Notes: generated by a model from the sequence alone, not told the origin. A DNA stretch of 64,000 nt from Aphrocallistes beatrix (GCA_963281255.1 OY725493.1:619550-683549), one strand, 5' to 3'; numbered from the stretch's first letter, positions 12,114-23,978 are shown. Numbers and translations: made by a program.

Positions 12114-12196
12114 AACCCTTCTTTCAACTATTTCATGTGTTGTCATTATTAGCAAATAGTTTAACAAATCTGATTTGAGATTGTGGCTTAGCTGAA

Positions 12197-15100
12197 ATGC
12201 CCTCAAACTCCAAGAAGCCTCTCTACCTGGGAACCTGTCTAGACGACCTGCACAAGTTGGGAGTGGTCGAGATTGGGAAGAGAGAGGATCCAGAGAAACA
12301 CCTGAAAGTCGCGGAGAAAGCTTTCGCGAAAGCGGAGGAACTTTGGATCGAAGGCGACGAAGAGAAATCGTTCGTGCTTTTCATGCGCTACCTCAACTCT
12401 ATCGAAGGCGCGAAGAAAACTCTCGACTATTCTAAGACTCCAAAGAAGTTCTCTGTCTTCATCAGTAAGGACAAGTTCATGACCTCGATTTCTCGCGGAG
12501 AGGAGCTGAAGGAGAATCTGAAGAAGCGATACGCGGAGAGGAGAGAAGCGGAAGAGAAAGTGAATGCAGTGCAAGACTTTAGAGACACTCAGCTCCCTTC
12601 TGTGCCGACTCACGAGACAGAAGTAGAAGGTCCGTTTATTTCCCCTGGAGAGCTCCTCCCCCTGCTCACCTCACGGCCCCCTACGGCCGTGGTTCTAGAC
12701 TGCAGGGGTGCAGGGGACCGGGACAAAGGGGTGGTGACTGAGCTCCCGTGTGTCCCCCTCCCAGCCGACAGACCCCTTCTCTCCCACTCGCTAGCGGACA
12801 TAAAGTCCCTTCTCTCTCCCATTCGCGTCCAGCTGAGAGACGTTCTCCTGGTTCTGATGGACGCCCGCTCCCAGGAGATAACCACGCCCAGGGACTGCCC
12901 CCTCCTGAAGCTGAGAGAGTCCCTGTCCGACTTGGACACAGAAGGACAGCTGGGAGGACCCCCGCGCGTTCTGGACGGAGGCTACGAGGCCTGGAGTCTC
13001 CACTACCCCGCCTACTCAGCTGGAGCCAGCCAATTAACGGCCTTCACACCTTCAACTGGTGATGACGTCACGTTCCCTTCTATCGACTCGCCCCCGCCGC
13101 GGCCCAAGGAGGATTTCTTCAAACCGAGACGAGCTCCTCCCCCCACGCCCGCTAGCCGTCCGACGCAGGCCTCTCTCTCCCAGCCCGACTCTGCTCTGGA
13201 TCCAGAAGACAGTGGCGGCATCAACGATAGCATTGAGACTAGCATGCCTATCTACAACACAGGTAACTACAGTAGAATTTGCTACGATATCTCAAGATAT
13301 CACGGAACTAAATCATCCATGGTTACTTAATACTAGCATCTCAAGATATCACGGAACAGTACTAACCGAGTTCTACTGAACTATAATCGACGGAAGCGGT
13401 TAGGCCTGACCAAAAAATGTTGTCATTTGTCCGAATCAATTCTTGGAATATTGCCACTTGAAATTGAAATGCCAATTTTCCACTCAATTGGACAATATTT
13501 TGAACTTTAAAAGCTTCACACTTTCTGATATATATATAATTTCCAAAATGTTCTAAAAAAACTAAAATTACGATTCGGAGTTTCGGACAAATAACAATAT
13601 TCCAAATTACGATTCGGACAAATGACAGTTAACGCAATTCGGACAAATGCTGCGTCCCCCTTGAGATCGTAATATTTTGAGATATCGTAGCATTCTGAGA
13701 TTTTGTTTGGGTTACTCAAATGGCCTTGTGGTTCAATTGGTTTCATTGTGGCACCAAATTGTGGCACATGACAAAATTTGATGGCACGCGGCACAATTTA
13801 GTGGCACGCGACTTAATTTACTATGGTAGAATCCCATATGGACCATAAATTAAATTATAATTGATCCATGGTCCATATGGAGTTCTAGCATAGTAAATTG
13901 TGCCGCGTGCCATCAAATTTTGTCTTGTGCCTCAATTTATTGTCACGATGAAACAGATTGAACCACAAGGCCATTTGAGTAACCCAAACAAAATCTCAGA
14001 TCGCTACAATATCTCAAAATATTACGATCTCAAGATATCACGGTACTAAATCATCCATGGTTACTTAATACTAGGATCTCAAGATATTACACACAAGTTC
14101 TAACAGAGTTCTACTGAGCTATAACAGAGCTATCCTGCCAATCCTAGCCAATGGCCTGACCACTTTAAAACTCCCTCCGCCGTCTCTGTCCTACCAATCA
14201 CTTTGACATTTCAGCTCAACTTATTCGTGCTCTATGAATGATGACGTAATTTAAACACTATTGCCCTGGGATTTTTCTATTTATAGTAAATACCCCTGCG
14301 TTTTGTGGCTTAAACCAGAAGTAACGCGATATATTCCTATAGCAACCATGGATATCGATTCTTAACTGAAATTAGGGATATTTGCACAATTTCGAAATAA
14401 TTTGGCTTAATAAATAGTCAATAATTATTCGTTACGTTCACTAATTTCGGCTTTCTTTAATGATTAAATATTTTTAATTTAAATAAAATAACTGTTAATT
14501 ATAAATATGTTTAATTCCACCAGCATCAATATTCAGTTACCTCGTATATCATCATTATTGTCAGTATTCAGTATTCTCTCATTGTATTTCAGATGTAGGG
14601 AATTTAATACCATGGATGGCTGCCCCCATTGTTACTAGAGTAACTAGCGATACTATCACTAGCATACTTACCAACCCTCCAGGCATCCCTGGATTATCCA
14701 GAGAAATGACTTGTGATCCAGGGATTTTGAGCTTTCAACTAACCTATAATAATTTCCATTAATGGAATATAATTTATGAAATTTATTCTTCCGCACTGTT
14801 TAGCAAGTCTTCAAGGATCCTGGAAAATTTCCTAAAACTCACGAGTTTCGAACGCGTAAGATAACATTGTATACCTTTCTTTAAATAGTTTACTTGTCCT
14901 TTTCGAAATATTTAATTACATATATTCGGCCTTTATTTAAAATCCAGGAAATTCCCTAGATATCCAGGGATTTCCCTGGATTGCGCAATTCGAAATTTAA
15001 CCTGTCTATTGATTCATGCTAATTTAGTCAATAAAATAAAAATATGATAACATCCAGGGATTTACCATTGAAATCCAGGGAAATTCTCCAGAGGAGTTGG

Positions 15101-17515
15101 TAGGTATGCACTAGAGTCAGATACATTGTCGCTCAGTACCATATAAGTATTCAGTTATTTGATATTGAGTGATAGCTGATGGATCTTCTTATACAATCAC
15201 AGCAGTGAATATTTCATTACTGAATATTGTCTACAGGTAGTGACGTCATCAGCACAGGAGACAGCTCAGCTGCACTGAATAGAGATGTCACAGATGAAAC
15301 TGACACTCTCCTCAACCCAGTGGTCCCTTCCGCCCCCTTCCTCCCTCCCAACGGACACACTGAGTCCACTCACAACCCTAACATCTACATTCCAACTGCC
15401 ATTCTCGCTCCTAGGCTGCCTTACCCAAGCAACTCATTCCCTCAAGAGAGACCAGATTTCCTGACGAACTCCCTTCCTCCCAAACCAGCTGACTTCTCCG
15501 TCCTAGCAGCTGATCCGTCCGCCAGTCTCCCACCGACGCAGGCAAGAGCGGGACCTGCGGCCGAGGAGATGGGCAGGGAGCTGGAAGAGAAAGAGCGGCG
15601 GCTGCAAGCACTGGAGACTGAATTGGCCGAGAAAGAAGGCCTGGAAGAGAAGATCCGGACTCTGGAGAAACAGGTCTCCGTGGAGCAGAGGGAGGTTGAA
15701 CTCCAGAAGCGGAAGATGCTCCTGGAGATAGCCAATGAGAAGTCCCAGGCTGACCGCGAGCTGGGAGAGAAGCAGCGACAGCTGGCACAGATGGAAGAGC
15801 TCGCGAAACTGAAACTGCAAAGAGAGAAAGAGACACTCGAACAGGACAAGGCACGCATCCTTCACGCACAGAGTCAGCTGGCACAGGAGAGGAAACAGGT
15901 GGAGCTAGGCAAGCAGGAGCTCGAAAAGCAGAAACTGGAGTTCGAAAAGGTGAAACGAGCAGTTTTGGAGCAGCAAAAGTTAGCCCAACAAGCGCAAGCG
16001 GCCAACCCTTCGCACCAGTTCACGACTGGAGAAGCGGAGAGTCCGCAGATGCAGTTGAACCATGGATTACCGCCTGGCTGGAGGAAGCTGTTCGACTCTA
16101 GCACGGGGCGGTTCTACTACCAGGACGACAAGACCAAGACGACACACTGGAACCCCCCCACCTCCTGGATAGTCTCCCAGCAGCCGAACATCATGCAGGG
16201 GAAGGCGAAAGGAGCGCTCTTGTCTTCTTTCCAGGAGCCAGCCACTCCCTCTACTCCCAAGCCCCCCTCCCAGCCCAGTGCCACTCCCTCTCCCGCCACA
16301 GGACACTCCGCCACACCTCAGATAGACCGAACCACCAAACCCGCTCCCGTTAGGACCCCAGAGATCCCCTCGCGTTCCACCAAGCACCCCTCCCTCTCCA
16401 ACCCGTACTACCCTCAGGTGTTGGCGCGCATTCAGGCCAAGGCCAAGTCCCGCGTCTTCGATCCGACACACGGGGGACTAGGGCCGGTCCTGACCGGACT
16501 GAAGAACCTCGGCAACACCTGCTTCATGAACTCCATCCTGCAGTGTCTGAGCGCCACCTGTCCGCTGGCCGAGTACTTCATCTCGCTGCGCTTCGTCCAG
16601 CACGTGAACCCGGGGAACCCGCTCGGAATGGGCGGGGAAATGGCGGAGGAGTTCGCCTTCCTCGTCCAGACGCTGTGGCGCGGGAACTACAAGAGCATAG
16701 CCCCGCGGGACTTCAAGCATGTCCTGTCCAAGTTCGCGCCCCAGTTCTCCGGGAGCCAGCAGCACGACTCACAGGAGTTCCTGGCCTTCCTATTGGACGG
16801 TCTGCACGAGGACCTGAACAAGGTGATGAGGAAGGAGTACATACAGGAACAGGACAACAACGGCGTCCCCGATGAAAAGGCGGCCCTCACTTCCTGGGAG
16901 AACCACTTGAAGAGGAACGACTCTGTCATCGTGGACCTGTTCCAGGGACAGTTCAAGAGCACCCTCACCTGTCTCCAGTGCGGCTTCTCTTCTGTCACGT
17001 TTGAGGCCTTCATGTACCTCTCCGTCCCCATCCCAAGCTCCCCCCACGTGACCCTCGTCGACTGCGTGCGCCACTTCACCAAAGCAGAGCGGGTGTCGGG
17101 CAGTAACAGTTGGTTCTGCGCCCGCTGCAAGACACACAGAGACTCGGCCAAGCAGCTCCAGATATGGAGACTGCCCCCCGTGCTGCTCATCCACCTGAAG
17201 AGGTTCTCCTTCGTCGGGAAGTGGAAGCAGAAGCTGGACACGAGTGTCTCCTACCCCTTGTCCGGACTGGATCTGTCCACTATGACTCTAGGCCCGCTCA
17301 AGTCCACTCCCTACCAGCTGTTCGCAGTCTCGAACCACACGGGGACGCTGGACGGAGGACACTACACCGCTTTCGTGCGGCACGCTGTCAACAAGAAGTT
17401 CTACACTTTCGATGATAGTGTCGTGCGGGACATGTCTGCCTCCAGCGCCGTGAGTAAGAATGGGTATATGTTGTTCTACACCTCTGTGGACTTCACACCT
17501 AAACTGAAGCTGTAG
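12197..17515 (+). CDS. USP8-type ubiquitin carboxyl-terminal hydrolase (two exons)
   Basis: Exons 12197-13262 and 15237-17515 join in phase (ACA G|GT) to give 1,114 residues. It removes ubiquitin from endosomal cargo and ESCRT-associated proteins in the endosome/cytosol. Order: USP8 dimerisation/MIT-like helices (about 10-118), rhodanese-like domain (about 148-275) with the LDGGYEAW strand but no catalytic cysteine loop, a Pro-rich linker, a long Glu/Lys coiled coil (about 465-605), a WW-like domain (LPPGW...WNPP, 633-663), a Pro/Ser-rich linker, then the USP domain (about 774-1110). Catalytic Cys784 is in NLGNTCFMN, His1064 in GGHYTAF and Asp1081 in TFDD; two CxxC pairs (CLQC, CARC) form the zinc site. 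All catalytic residues are present. The exons are clearly more GC-rich than the surrounding DNA. The splice is supported by donor ACAG|gtaact and acceptor gtctacag. Confidence 0.93.
13663..14031. mobile_element. Palindromic MITE inside the USP8 intron
   Basis: The arms read gagatcgtaatattttgaga...tcaaatggccttgtggttca on the left and the inverse on the right, meeting near 13850 around catatggaccat / atggtccatatg. The same sequence family forms the inner palindrome of the island at 19197-19805, so this is a dispersed, degenerate copy. Confidence 0.7.
14656..15112. mobile_element. MITE with gcatacttaccaac inverted ends
   Basis: Left end gcatacttaccaaccctcca, right end the near inverse ggagttggtaggtatgc. 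The interior has many copies of atccaggga/tccctggat in both orientations. It has no coding capacity. It lies wholly inside the USP8 intron and ends 120 bp before the acceptor. Confidence 0.65.
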
Positions 17516-17853
17516 CTTCACCACGTGAGATGTCTGTGTATCATTATCAGTGGATTGTATTGGGTTTTGCATGCCAATCTGGTCTGTTAATTTATAAAGA
17601 ATAGTTTCTGTCCAATTAACTCAATACTTCAGTCTACACTTAATCTTGTGTAATTGGGAAAGTTTCTAAACCGTTGAGTGACCAAAGCTGGGAATTTTTC
17701 AATGCTAATACTTCCGTTTGATACCGTAAACTGGGGCGACTTTGGCCCTAAGAGGTGACTTTGTCCCACAATAGCAAATTTAATAAAATATACTCAAACT
17801 TATGAATCAATGTTATCACATTGATAATATGTTGAATCATAGCCTACTATAAT

Positions 17854-18889
17854 AAGGCCTAAGAGTAACTCGCAAATTTGGCACTAGGGATGCAGTAGAA
17901 GATGGTTGAAGAAATACATGAGCTGCCTTAAATCATTAACAAAGCACAATAGAGCTTAGGAATGTACTACCAGCATATATAAATATGGTGTCAAAGCACC
18001 CATATCCGTTGCTAAAATTTAGATTAGTCATCAAATGATTGCGCAACAGGCTATATTTGGGTCAAATTTAGTGATTTTCAGAAGTCGTTTAAGGGCACTT
18101 CTAAGTGTTTTTATTATAAAGTTTTTCGCATAGAACTGAGAAGTGAATGTGTTAATGCGAAAAATTGGGAATTTTTTCATGGAATGTTCTTACATTCCAG
18201 TGTTGCTATGGAAACGTGTTTTGGTGAGTTGGGGCTATATCTTGAAAACGGCGATAGCTAGACATTCAAATTTAATCTCATTCGATAGCAAATAGGCTAC
18301 TTCCTATTAAGCTATAATACAATTTATATGTCTTAATTCAATAATTTACGAGTTATTAGACAATTTATCATATTGGTCACATTTGGTAATTTGTCGAATA
18401 TCTCGTAAACCATTGAATTTAGACACAGAAATTGTATTATAGCTAAATAGGAAGTAGCCTATTTGCTATCAAATGGGATTATATTTGAATGTCTAGCTAT
18501 CGCTGTTTTCAAGATATAGCCCCAACTGACCAACACACGTTTCCATAGCAACACTGGAATGTAAGAACATTCCATGAAAAAATTCCAAATTTTTAGTATT
18601 AGCACATTCACTTCTCAGTTCTATGCGAAAAACCTTATAATAAAAACACTTAGAAGTGCCCTTAAACGGCCTGTGAAAATCACTAAATTTGACCCAAATA
18701 TAACCTGTTGCGCAATCATTTGATGGCTAATCTAAATTTTAACAACGGATATGGGTACTTTGACACCATATTTATATATGCTGGTAATACATTCCTAAGC
18801 TCTATTGTGCTTTGTTAATGATTTAAGGCAGCTCATGTATTTCTTCATCCATCTTCTACCGCATCCCTGGTAAAGTTACTCTTAGGCCT
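17854..18889. repeat. Near-perfect 1-kb palindrome
   Basis: The arms of about 515 bp meet near 18370. Examples are caataatttacgagttatta versus its inverse near 18400, and gagctgccttaaatcattaac at 17920 versus the inverse near 18830. Mismatches are scattered single changes. It contains no coding frame. Part of the arm sequence recurs in diverged form near 42090-42310. Confidence 0.85.
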
Positions 18890-20117
18890 GTTGCGTGGTA
18901 TTCTGAGGCACCGTGGTATTTTGAGGCACTAGCCAAATTAACCATGGATATTCAACTTGCGTGGTATTCTGAGGTACCGTGGTATTCTGAGGCAACACCA
19001 ACATGTGATCATGATGCGATCATTTACACAGTTATAATTTAGACAATGACTTTCCATTTGAGTAGTGATACTTGTATGTTTTCCCTGCTCTTATTAGTGT
19101 ATTGTGCTTCATGACCTGGAATGCTTATTTAATAATACCTTTATTCGTCTCATTATTCAGGACATACAATACAAATAGAAAAAAATCTGTGAGTACTGTT
19201 GCGTGGTATTTTGAGATATATCGTAGTATTCTGAGATTTTGTTTCGCTTACTCAAATGGCCTTGTGGTTCAATCGGTTTCATCGTAACCTGATAACCACC
19301 GCCACCAAATTGTGGAACATGACACAATTTGATGGTACGCGACACAATTTACTATGGCAGAACCCCATATGGACCATGGATAAAGTATATGTTTCATTCA
19401 TGGTCCATATGGGGNNNNNNNNNNNNNNNNNNNNNNNNNNNNNNNNNNNNNNNNNNNNNNNNNNNNNNNNNNNNNNNNNNNNNNNNNNNNNNNNNNNNNN
19501 NNNNNNNNNNNNNNNNNNNNNNNNNNNNNNNNNNNNNNNNNNNNNNNNNNNNNNNNNNNNNNNNNNNNNNNNNNNNNNNNNNNNNNNNNNNNNNNNNNNN
19601 NNNNNNNNNNNNNNGTTTCATTCATGGTCCATATGGGGTTCTACCATAGTAAATTGTGTCGCGTACCATCAAATTGTGTCATGTTCCACAATTTGGTGGC
19701 GGTGGTTATCAGGTTACGATGAAACCGATTGAACCACAAGGCCATTTGAGTAAGCGAAACAAAATCTCAGAATACTACGATATATCTCAAAATACCACGC
19801 AACAGTACTCACAGATTTTTTTCTATTTGTATTGTATGTCCTGAATAATGAGACGAATAAAGGTATTATTAAATAAGCATTCCAGGTCATGAAGCACAAT
19901 ACACTAATAAGAGCAGGGAAAACATACAAGTATCACTACTCAAATGGAAAGTCATTGTCTAAATTATAACTGTGTAAATGATCGCATCATGATCACATGT
20001 TGGTGTTGCCTCAGAATACCACGGTACCTCAGAATACCACGCAAGTTGAATATCCATGGTTAATTTGGCTAGTGCCTCAAAATACCACGGTGCCTCAGAA
20101 TACCACGCAACAGGCCT
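18884..20117. repeat. Double-layer palindrome around the assembly gap
   Basis: The outer arms begin aggcctgttgcgtggtattc and end with its inverse. At 19197 and 19805 a second pair of ends (tactgttgcgtggtattttg and inverse) starts an inner palindrome with the same centre. The inner arms contain the ccttgtggttcaatcggttt family found also in the USP8 intron. The arms carry tandem copies of a cgtggtattctgagg motif. No frame here is credible as protein. Confidence 0.85.
19415..19614. other. 200-N assembly gap
   Basis: Exactly 200 Ns, a usual placeholder length. The 24 bases just left of it (19391-19414, gtttcattcatggtccatat then gggg) are identical to the 24 bases just right (19615-19638). The two contig ends therefore overlap and there may be no missing sequence. 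Confidence 0.97.
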
Positions 20118-21244
20118 TATATATAGTAGGCTATGGTTGAATCATAGCCTACTGTATATAAGGCCTGCCATCTACTTGAAAAATCTGGACTAGGGATGCA
20201 CTAGTGGACGATTATTATAATGAACCACAACTTTTAATAATGATTTTATCACTAGCTTAATCAATGAGCATACATTATGTGAAGTTGTTTCCCCCATATT
20301 CTCTATCACAAATATTTAACCTAGCCTCCATAATCCTTCTCAGCAGCAGATCACTTTCCATTTTAAGATGCAAGGGTACCGATGCAAGAACTCAGAGAGA
20401 GACATTTGACCGACGTTTCGATTCCCGTTCTCCATCCAAAGGATCCTGTTGAAGGGGATACATACAAAACCAAAAGTGGGGACTGGAGCTAAACCATATT
20501 GCCTTTCATGGTGTCCTCTTAATTGCTCGTCGATATCTAAAATACACGGACTCTGTTCCCTGGAGTAAAAGGAAGAATATTGCTTAACAAGGAGACTCCT
20601 AGCTTGAAATATGAGATTGAGGAGAAAGAGAAATACCTGTCAGGAATTTGCAAGCTCTAAAAGGTAAGTATATTTGCTTTCAATTAATACTAGCAAATTG
20701 TATTTGTTCCATCTGACAATTGTATCCGAATTATTATATTCTGGCTAATCTTAAAAAACATCTCGGAGGATGTCATAGACAGCGAATGGGTCCTATCCCC
20801 AAGGGGGTGATACTTTGAAAATAATTGTTTAAAATTTGTGGGAAAATTTGTGGGTTATATTTCACATGCAGGTCGCTTGGCCATAGCAATACCAATACTG
20901 ATCATTATATATGTATTTCAATGAAGTATTTATTTCAGTAAACACAGGGGGGAGCTCCCCGACCTTCGGCGTCTATGATGTTTTCTCGTTTATCCTGAAA
21001 TAGTCATTTTTATCTACATATGTAGAGGGTGCGTCAAAAGCAACAAGGAATAATTTGTATTATTGAAAATTGTTCTACAGAGATCTAATCTGCAAAGTAA
21101 AAGTTAATTGTATCACAGCTTTCAATAAATAAGTGCAACATTTTAGTCAGAAGAATATCTAGTAATAGTTTACTATGATCATGACCCGCGCTATCCAAAC
21201 AATATTCTTGAAAAGTATATCTGAGGAAGTTCTTCGGTCCAAAT

Positions 21245-21445
21245 CAGGGTTGCCGTGGGAATGGGAATCCCCATAGGATTCCTATGGGGATTCACACAGG
21301 GTCCTAAAGAGATTCCCACAGGGTCCTCCCATAGGATTGCTGTAGGAATCCTCATGGGGATTCCTATGGGAATCCCCATGGGGATTCCCACAATAATTCT
21401 ATGGGGATGGGATCGAATGGGAATTTCATTCCCACGGCAACCCTG
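21245..21445. mobile_element. hAT-like MITE with cagggttgccgtgg ends
   Basis: The ends cagggttgccgtgggaatg and the inverse cattcccacggcaaccctg enclose arrays of gggaatcccca. Flanking 8-mers gtccaaat and gtataaat match at 6 of 8 positions, as expected for an aged 8-bp hAT target duplication. A shorter sibling is at 51683-51811 in a MAGI intron. Confidence 0.65.
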
Positions 21446-21536
21446 GTATAAATGCATTTGTATTCAATACAGCAAAGACCCTGGCGCAAAAATAGTTGCA
21501 TCACAGTTCAGGGTTGGGGTCAATTACAATTATACT

Positions 21537-22864
21537 TAGGTCATTTCAAAAGTACTGATCACTATTGATTTTTGACAGCTAGTGTATATCGAATGTACCA
21601 ATTAATATAATCCAGATAGCATTACCCATTCTCTCTTAATATCTAAAAGAATTTTTAAGATAGCATAAGTATTTTTCTTATAATCATCATTTCAATCTTG
21701 TCAGTTTTGGCTACTTATACATTTATGGCTTCAAAATCGTCAATTATTGAGCAAGAGCAAAGGGCGTATATCAAGTTTCGTTCACTGCTGAAAGATTCGA
21801 GCAGGTACATCCACAATGATCTCGTGGAAGTTTGTGGAGATCAAGCACTTGCTTATTCCACGGTTAGAAGATGGGCTCGACTATTTCGAGAGTGAAGAGA
21901 CAGCATTGAAGATGAGCCTCGGACGGTAGGCCTAAATCTGCAACCTGTGAACCCTCAATTGAGTTGGTTGGTGAATTTCTTCGAAATGACCCTTGCTGCT
22001 CTATTGAAGAGATTTCTTAGTATACGGATATCTCAACGGGAAGTATTTACCGCATTCTGAAGGAAGATCTCGGAGTAAGGAAGGTTTTCGCTCGGCGGGT
22101 GCCGTATTTGCTGTCAGAGGCCCGGATGAAACAGAGAGTAGAATGTTGTGAAAATTTTCTACATTACGAAAAATTTGATGCAAGGCGACTCTATGAGATA
22201 GTAACAATAGATTAAACTTGGATTTACTATTCACAACCTAAATCGAAGGAAAAATCTAAGTGTTGGCTGCATCCGGGCGAACCCCGACCTAAAAGACCGC
22301 GTCCAGATTTCCGTGCCAAGAAGGTAATGTACGCAATTGCATTTGATGCCTACGGCCCAGTTGCTCAAGTTTGCGTTCCGAAGGGCCAGGATGTTACTGG
22401 AGACTTTTATTGCACTAATGTGCTCGCAGAAATCAGTAAACACTACACAGAGCGTCGGCCGAGAACTGGTCCTCGTGGAATACAACTTCTACATGATAAT
22501 GCCAGTAGCCATAAAACTAAACAAGTCGCCGCATACATCGAGGATATAGGGATGAAAACACTGAATCACCCTCCCTATTCCCCTGACCTAAGTCCTTGTG
22601 ACTTCTGGTTGTTTTCAAAGCTGAAAAGTCATCTCTCTGATAAGGAGTTCACTAGCCGAATGGAGATCGGAATCGCCGTTCATAAGTACCTGAAATCGAT
22701 CCCACAGACGGAGTATAAAAAGACATTTCGCTGCTGGGTAGACCATCTAAAAGAGTGTATTCGCGTCAAGGGAGACTATTTCGAGAATATGTAATTAAAT
22801 AACACATCAGTCGTTGCTTAATATCAAATTGGTGGGGGGTGATCAGTACTTTTGAAATGACCTA
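21537..22864 (+). mobile_element. Mariner element (complete ends, dead transposase)
   Basis: Perfect inverted ends ggtcatttcaaaagtactga (continuing tcac) and inverse lie next to TA on both sides; the length of about 1.33 kb is normal for mariner. It was inserted in another repeat whose gggtcaattacaatta ends flank it (about 21515 and 22990). Confidence 0.85.
21725..22794 (+). pseudogene. Mariner transposase, inactivated
   Basis: The frame starts at MASKSSIIEQ (21725) and shows the paired helix-turn-helix region, then the DDE core: first Asp in a TID-stop-TW motif, second in LLHDNASSH (about 22490) and third in YSPDLSPCDFW (about 22600), giving D,D34D spacing of true mariner. It is broken by stops after LFRE (21893), near 22020 and in the first catalytic motif (22213), plus at least one frame slip near 21920. 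It cannot make transposase. Confidence 0.85.
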
Positions 22865-23978
22865 AGTAATTGTGTAATTAGTAGTTAATTATAATTACAC
22901 TGTAATTGAAGTGTAGTTGTAATTGAAAATTTTACTTACCTTGAAATTGATTCGTGATTATAATTGAACAAATGTAATTGACCCTATTGTTGTTACCCGA
23001 CTTTTGAAATTATTAATCATTTAATTAAATTTTGTAGATATTATTACATGTTGACCTCTTTTCTAGAAACAGACCCTTGGAACATCATTTTGGACTGTTC
23101 GTGTGATGTCTGTTTCGAGCTATCAAATCTCATATTTTGAAATATTGAAACGGACGTATTCATATTTTCTATTCACAATGTGTACAGAGCGAGCGAGTAG
23201 GAGAAAGAAAGAAAGAAAGAAGAAAAGTATTGAAGATCTTTTTTATTGCCATTTTAACCTTTCTATTATATAATATGATACATGTTGTTCTTAGTAATTC
23301 ATTAAATATGTTCAAAATAAAATATTAACTGTATTAGAATAGGGAATAATGGAAAACAGACTTATTAAATGGCCTAATTGGTTAATATACACATTCTTAT
23401 AGAATTTTATTTTCCCGTCCTCTACCGCATCCCTGGTACATTAGATGTTAGGCCTTATATAGAGTAGGCTATGGTTGAATGAAACTCAATATATCTACAG
23501 GTATTTAAACCGCAATATTTCTAAGTTTGAGTATATTTTATTAAAATTGCTATTGTGGGACAAAGTCACCTCTTAGGGCCAAAGTCGCCCCAGTTTACGG
23601 TACTCAATTTGAACTTTATATCTGTGAGACAACAGGGGAAAGTAAACAATTTATTTCGTATTTTGCTTTTTAATCGAATAAGAATAACTTTAAATTCTAT
23701 TCATACATTAATGCCCAGAGCTTCCAAAGTATATTTTCAAATGTAATACGTATTTACGCTTTAAATCGTAGTGAGATTTCCCGTATGAATCTACGACACC
23801 ATGGAAAGCTCCATACAAATAATGTAAAGTGGATCTATTCATAAAGGAATATGCTCTCAAACTGTGAGAAATATTCTATTTATATTTTCATTTTGAAACT
23901 CGACACAAATATTTATTCTCAAGAAAATAAGATTCCATCTTCACTCGTCTACACTCATAGATGTACCAATGTATGGTG

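Larger units (their letters stand above)
8704..12196. other. Intergenic region between NLR and USP8
   Basis: No gene is supported here. It contains a pyrimidine-rich stretch with repeated ttcacacctc motifs (about 8930-9180), AT-rich imperfect repeats (10180-10600), a dispersed repeat copy (10660-10890), a short inverted-repeat element (10912-11052) and, near its right end, two CCCTAGCAAC motifs in the presumed USP8 promoter. Confidence 0.6.
13263..15236 (+). other. USP8 intron filled with palindromic repeats
   Basis: GT at 13263 and AG at 15235-15236. Nearly all of the 1,974 bp can be assigned to repeats: two related fragments with ccatggttacttaatact cores (about 13265-13385 and 14020-14120) flank a palindrome at 13663-14031, followed by an element with inverted ends at 14656-15112. 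Confidence 0.75.
17722..23602. mobile_element. Nested repeat island bounded by taccgtaaactggggcgac inverted ends
   Basis: The left end starts taccgtaaactggggcgac and runs on through tttggccctaagaggtgac and caaatttaataaaatatactc; the right end carries the inverse, finishing gtcgccccagtttacggta. About 100 bp match on each side. Inside are two large palindromes, an N gap, a hAT-like MITE and a dead mariner. The motif ctagggatgcagtagaagatgg recurs at 17890, inverted at 18865, partly at 20190 and inverted at 23420, indicating repeated insertions of one family. No transposase for the outer ends is recognised, so the family is unassigned. Confidence 0.6.

Noticed and set aside
15227..15236. USP8 second part as an independent gene starting at 15227
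   Set aside because: The apparent start is a TTG inside a 3' splice site (tgtctacag); joining to 13262 keeps phase and adds the expected USP8 N-terminus.
12239..17572. Many long open frames antisense or out of frame within USP8
   Set aside because: They are shadows of a GC-rich coding sequence; the plus-strand frame carries all USP8 domains and catalytic residues.
19157..19929. Mirror-image frames (MSRTIKLCHVPQF..., MYVFPALISVLCF...) on both sides of the N gap
   Set aside because: The same frame appears on each arm because the region is a palindrome; they are non-coding repeat sequence.
20264..20452. Possible Penelope-type element remnant around gaccgacgtttcgattcccg
   Set aside because: The gacgtttcg motif and ggatcctgttgaagg are suggestive, but no reverse transcriptase or GIY-YIG frame is present.
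21255..21539. Gly/Ile/Pro-rich frame (MGIPMGIPMGIP)
   Set aside because: Produced by the gggaatcccca repeats of a hAT-like MITE; the same pattern occurs on the other strand.
23190..23226. gaaa/gaag simple repeat
   Set aside because: Short low-complexity run with no further structure.
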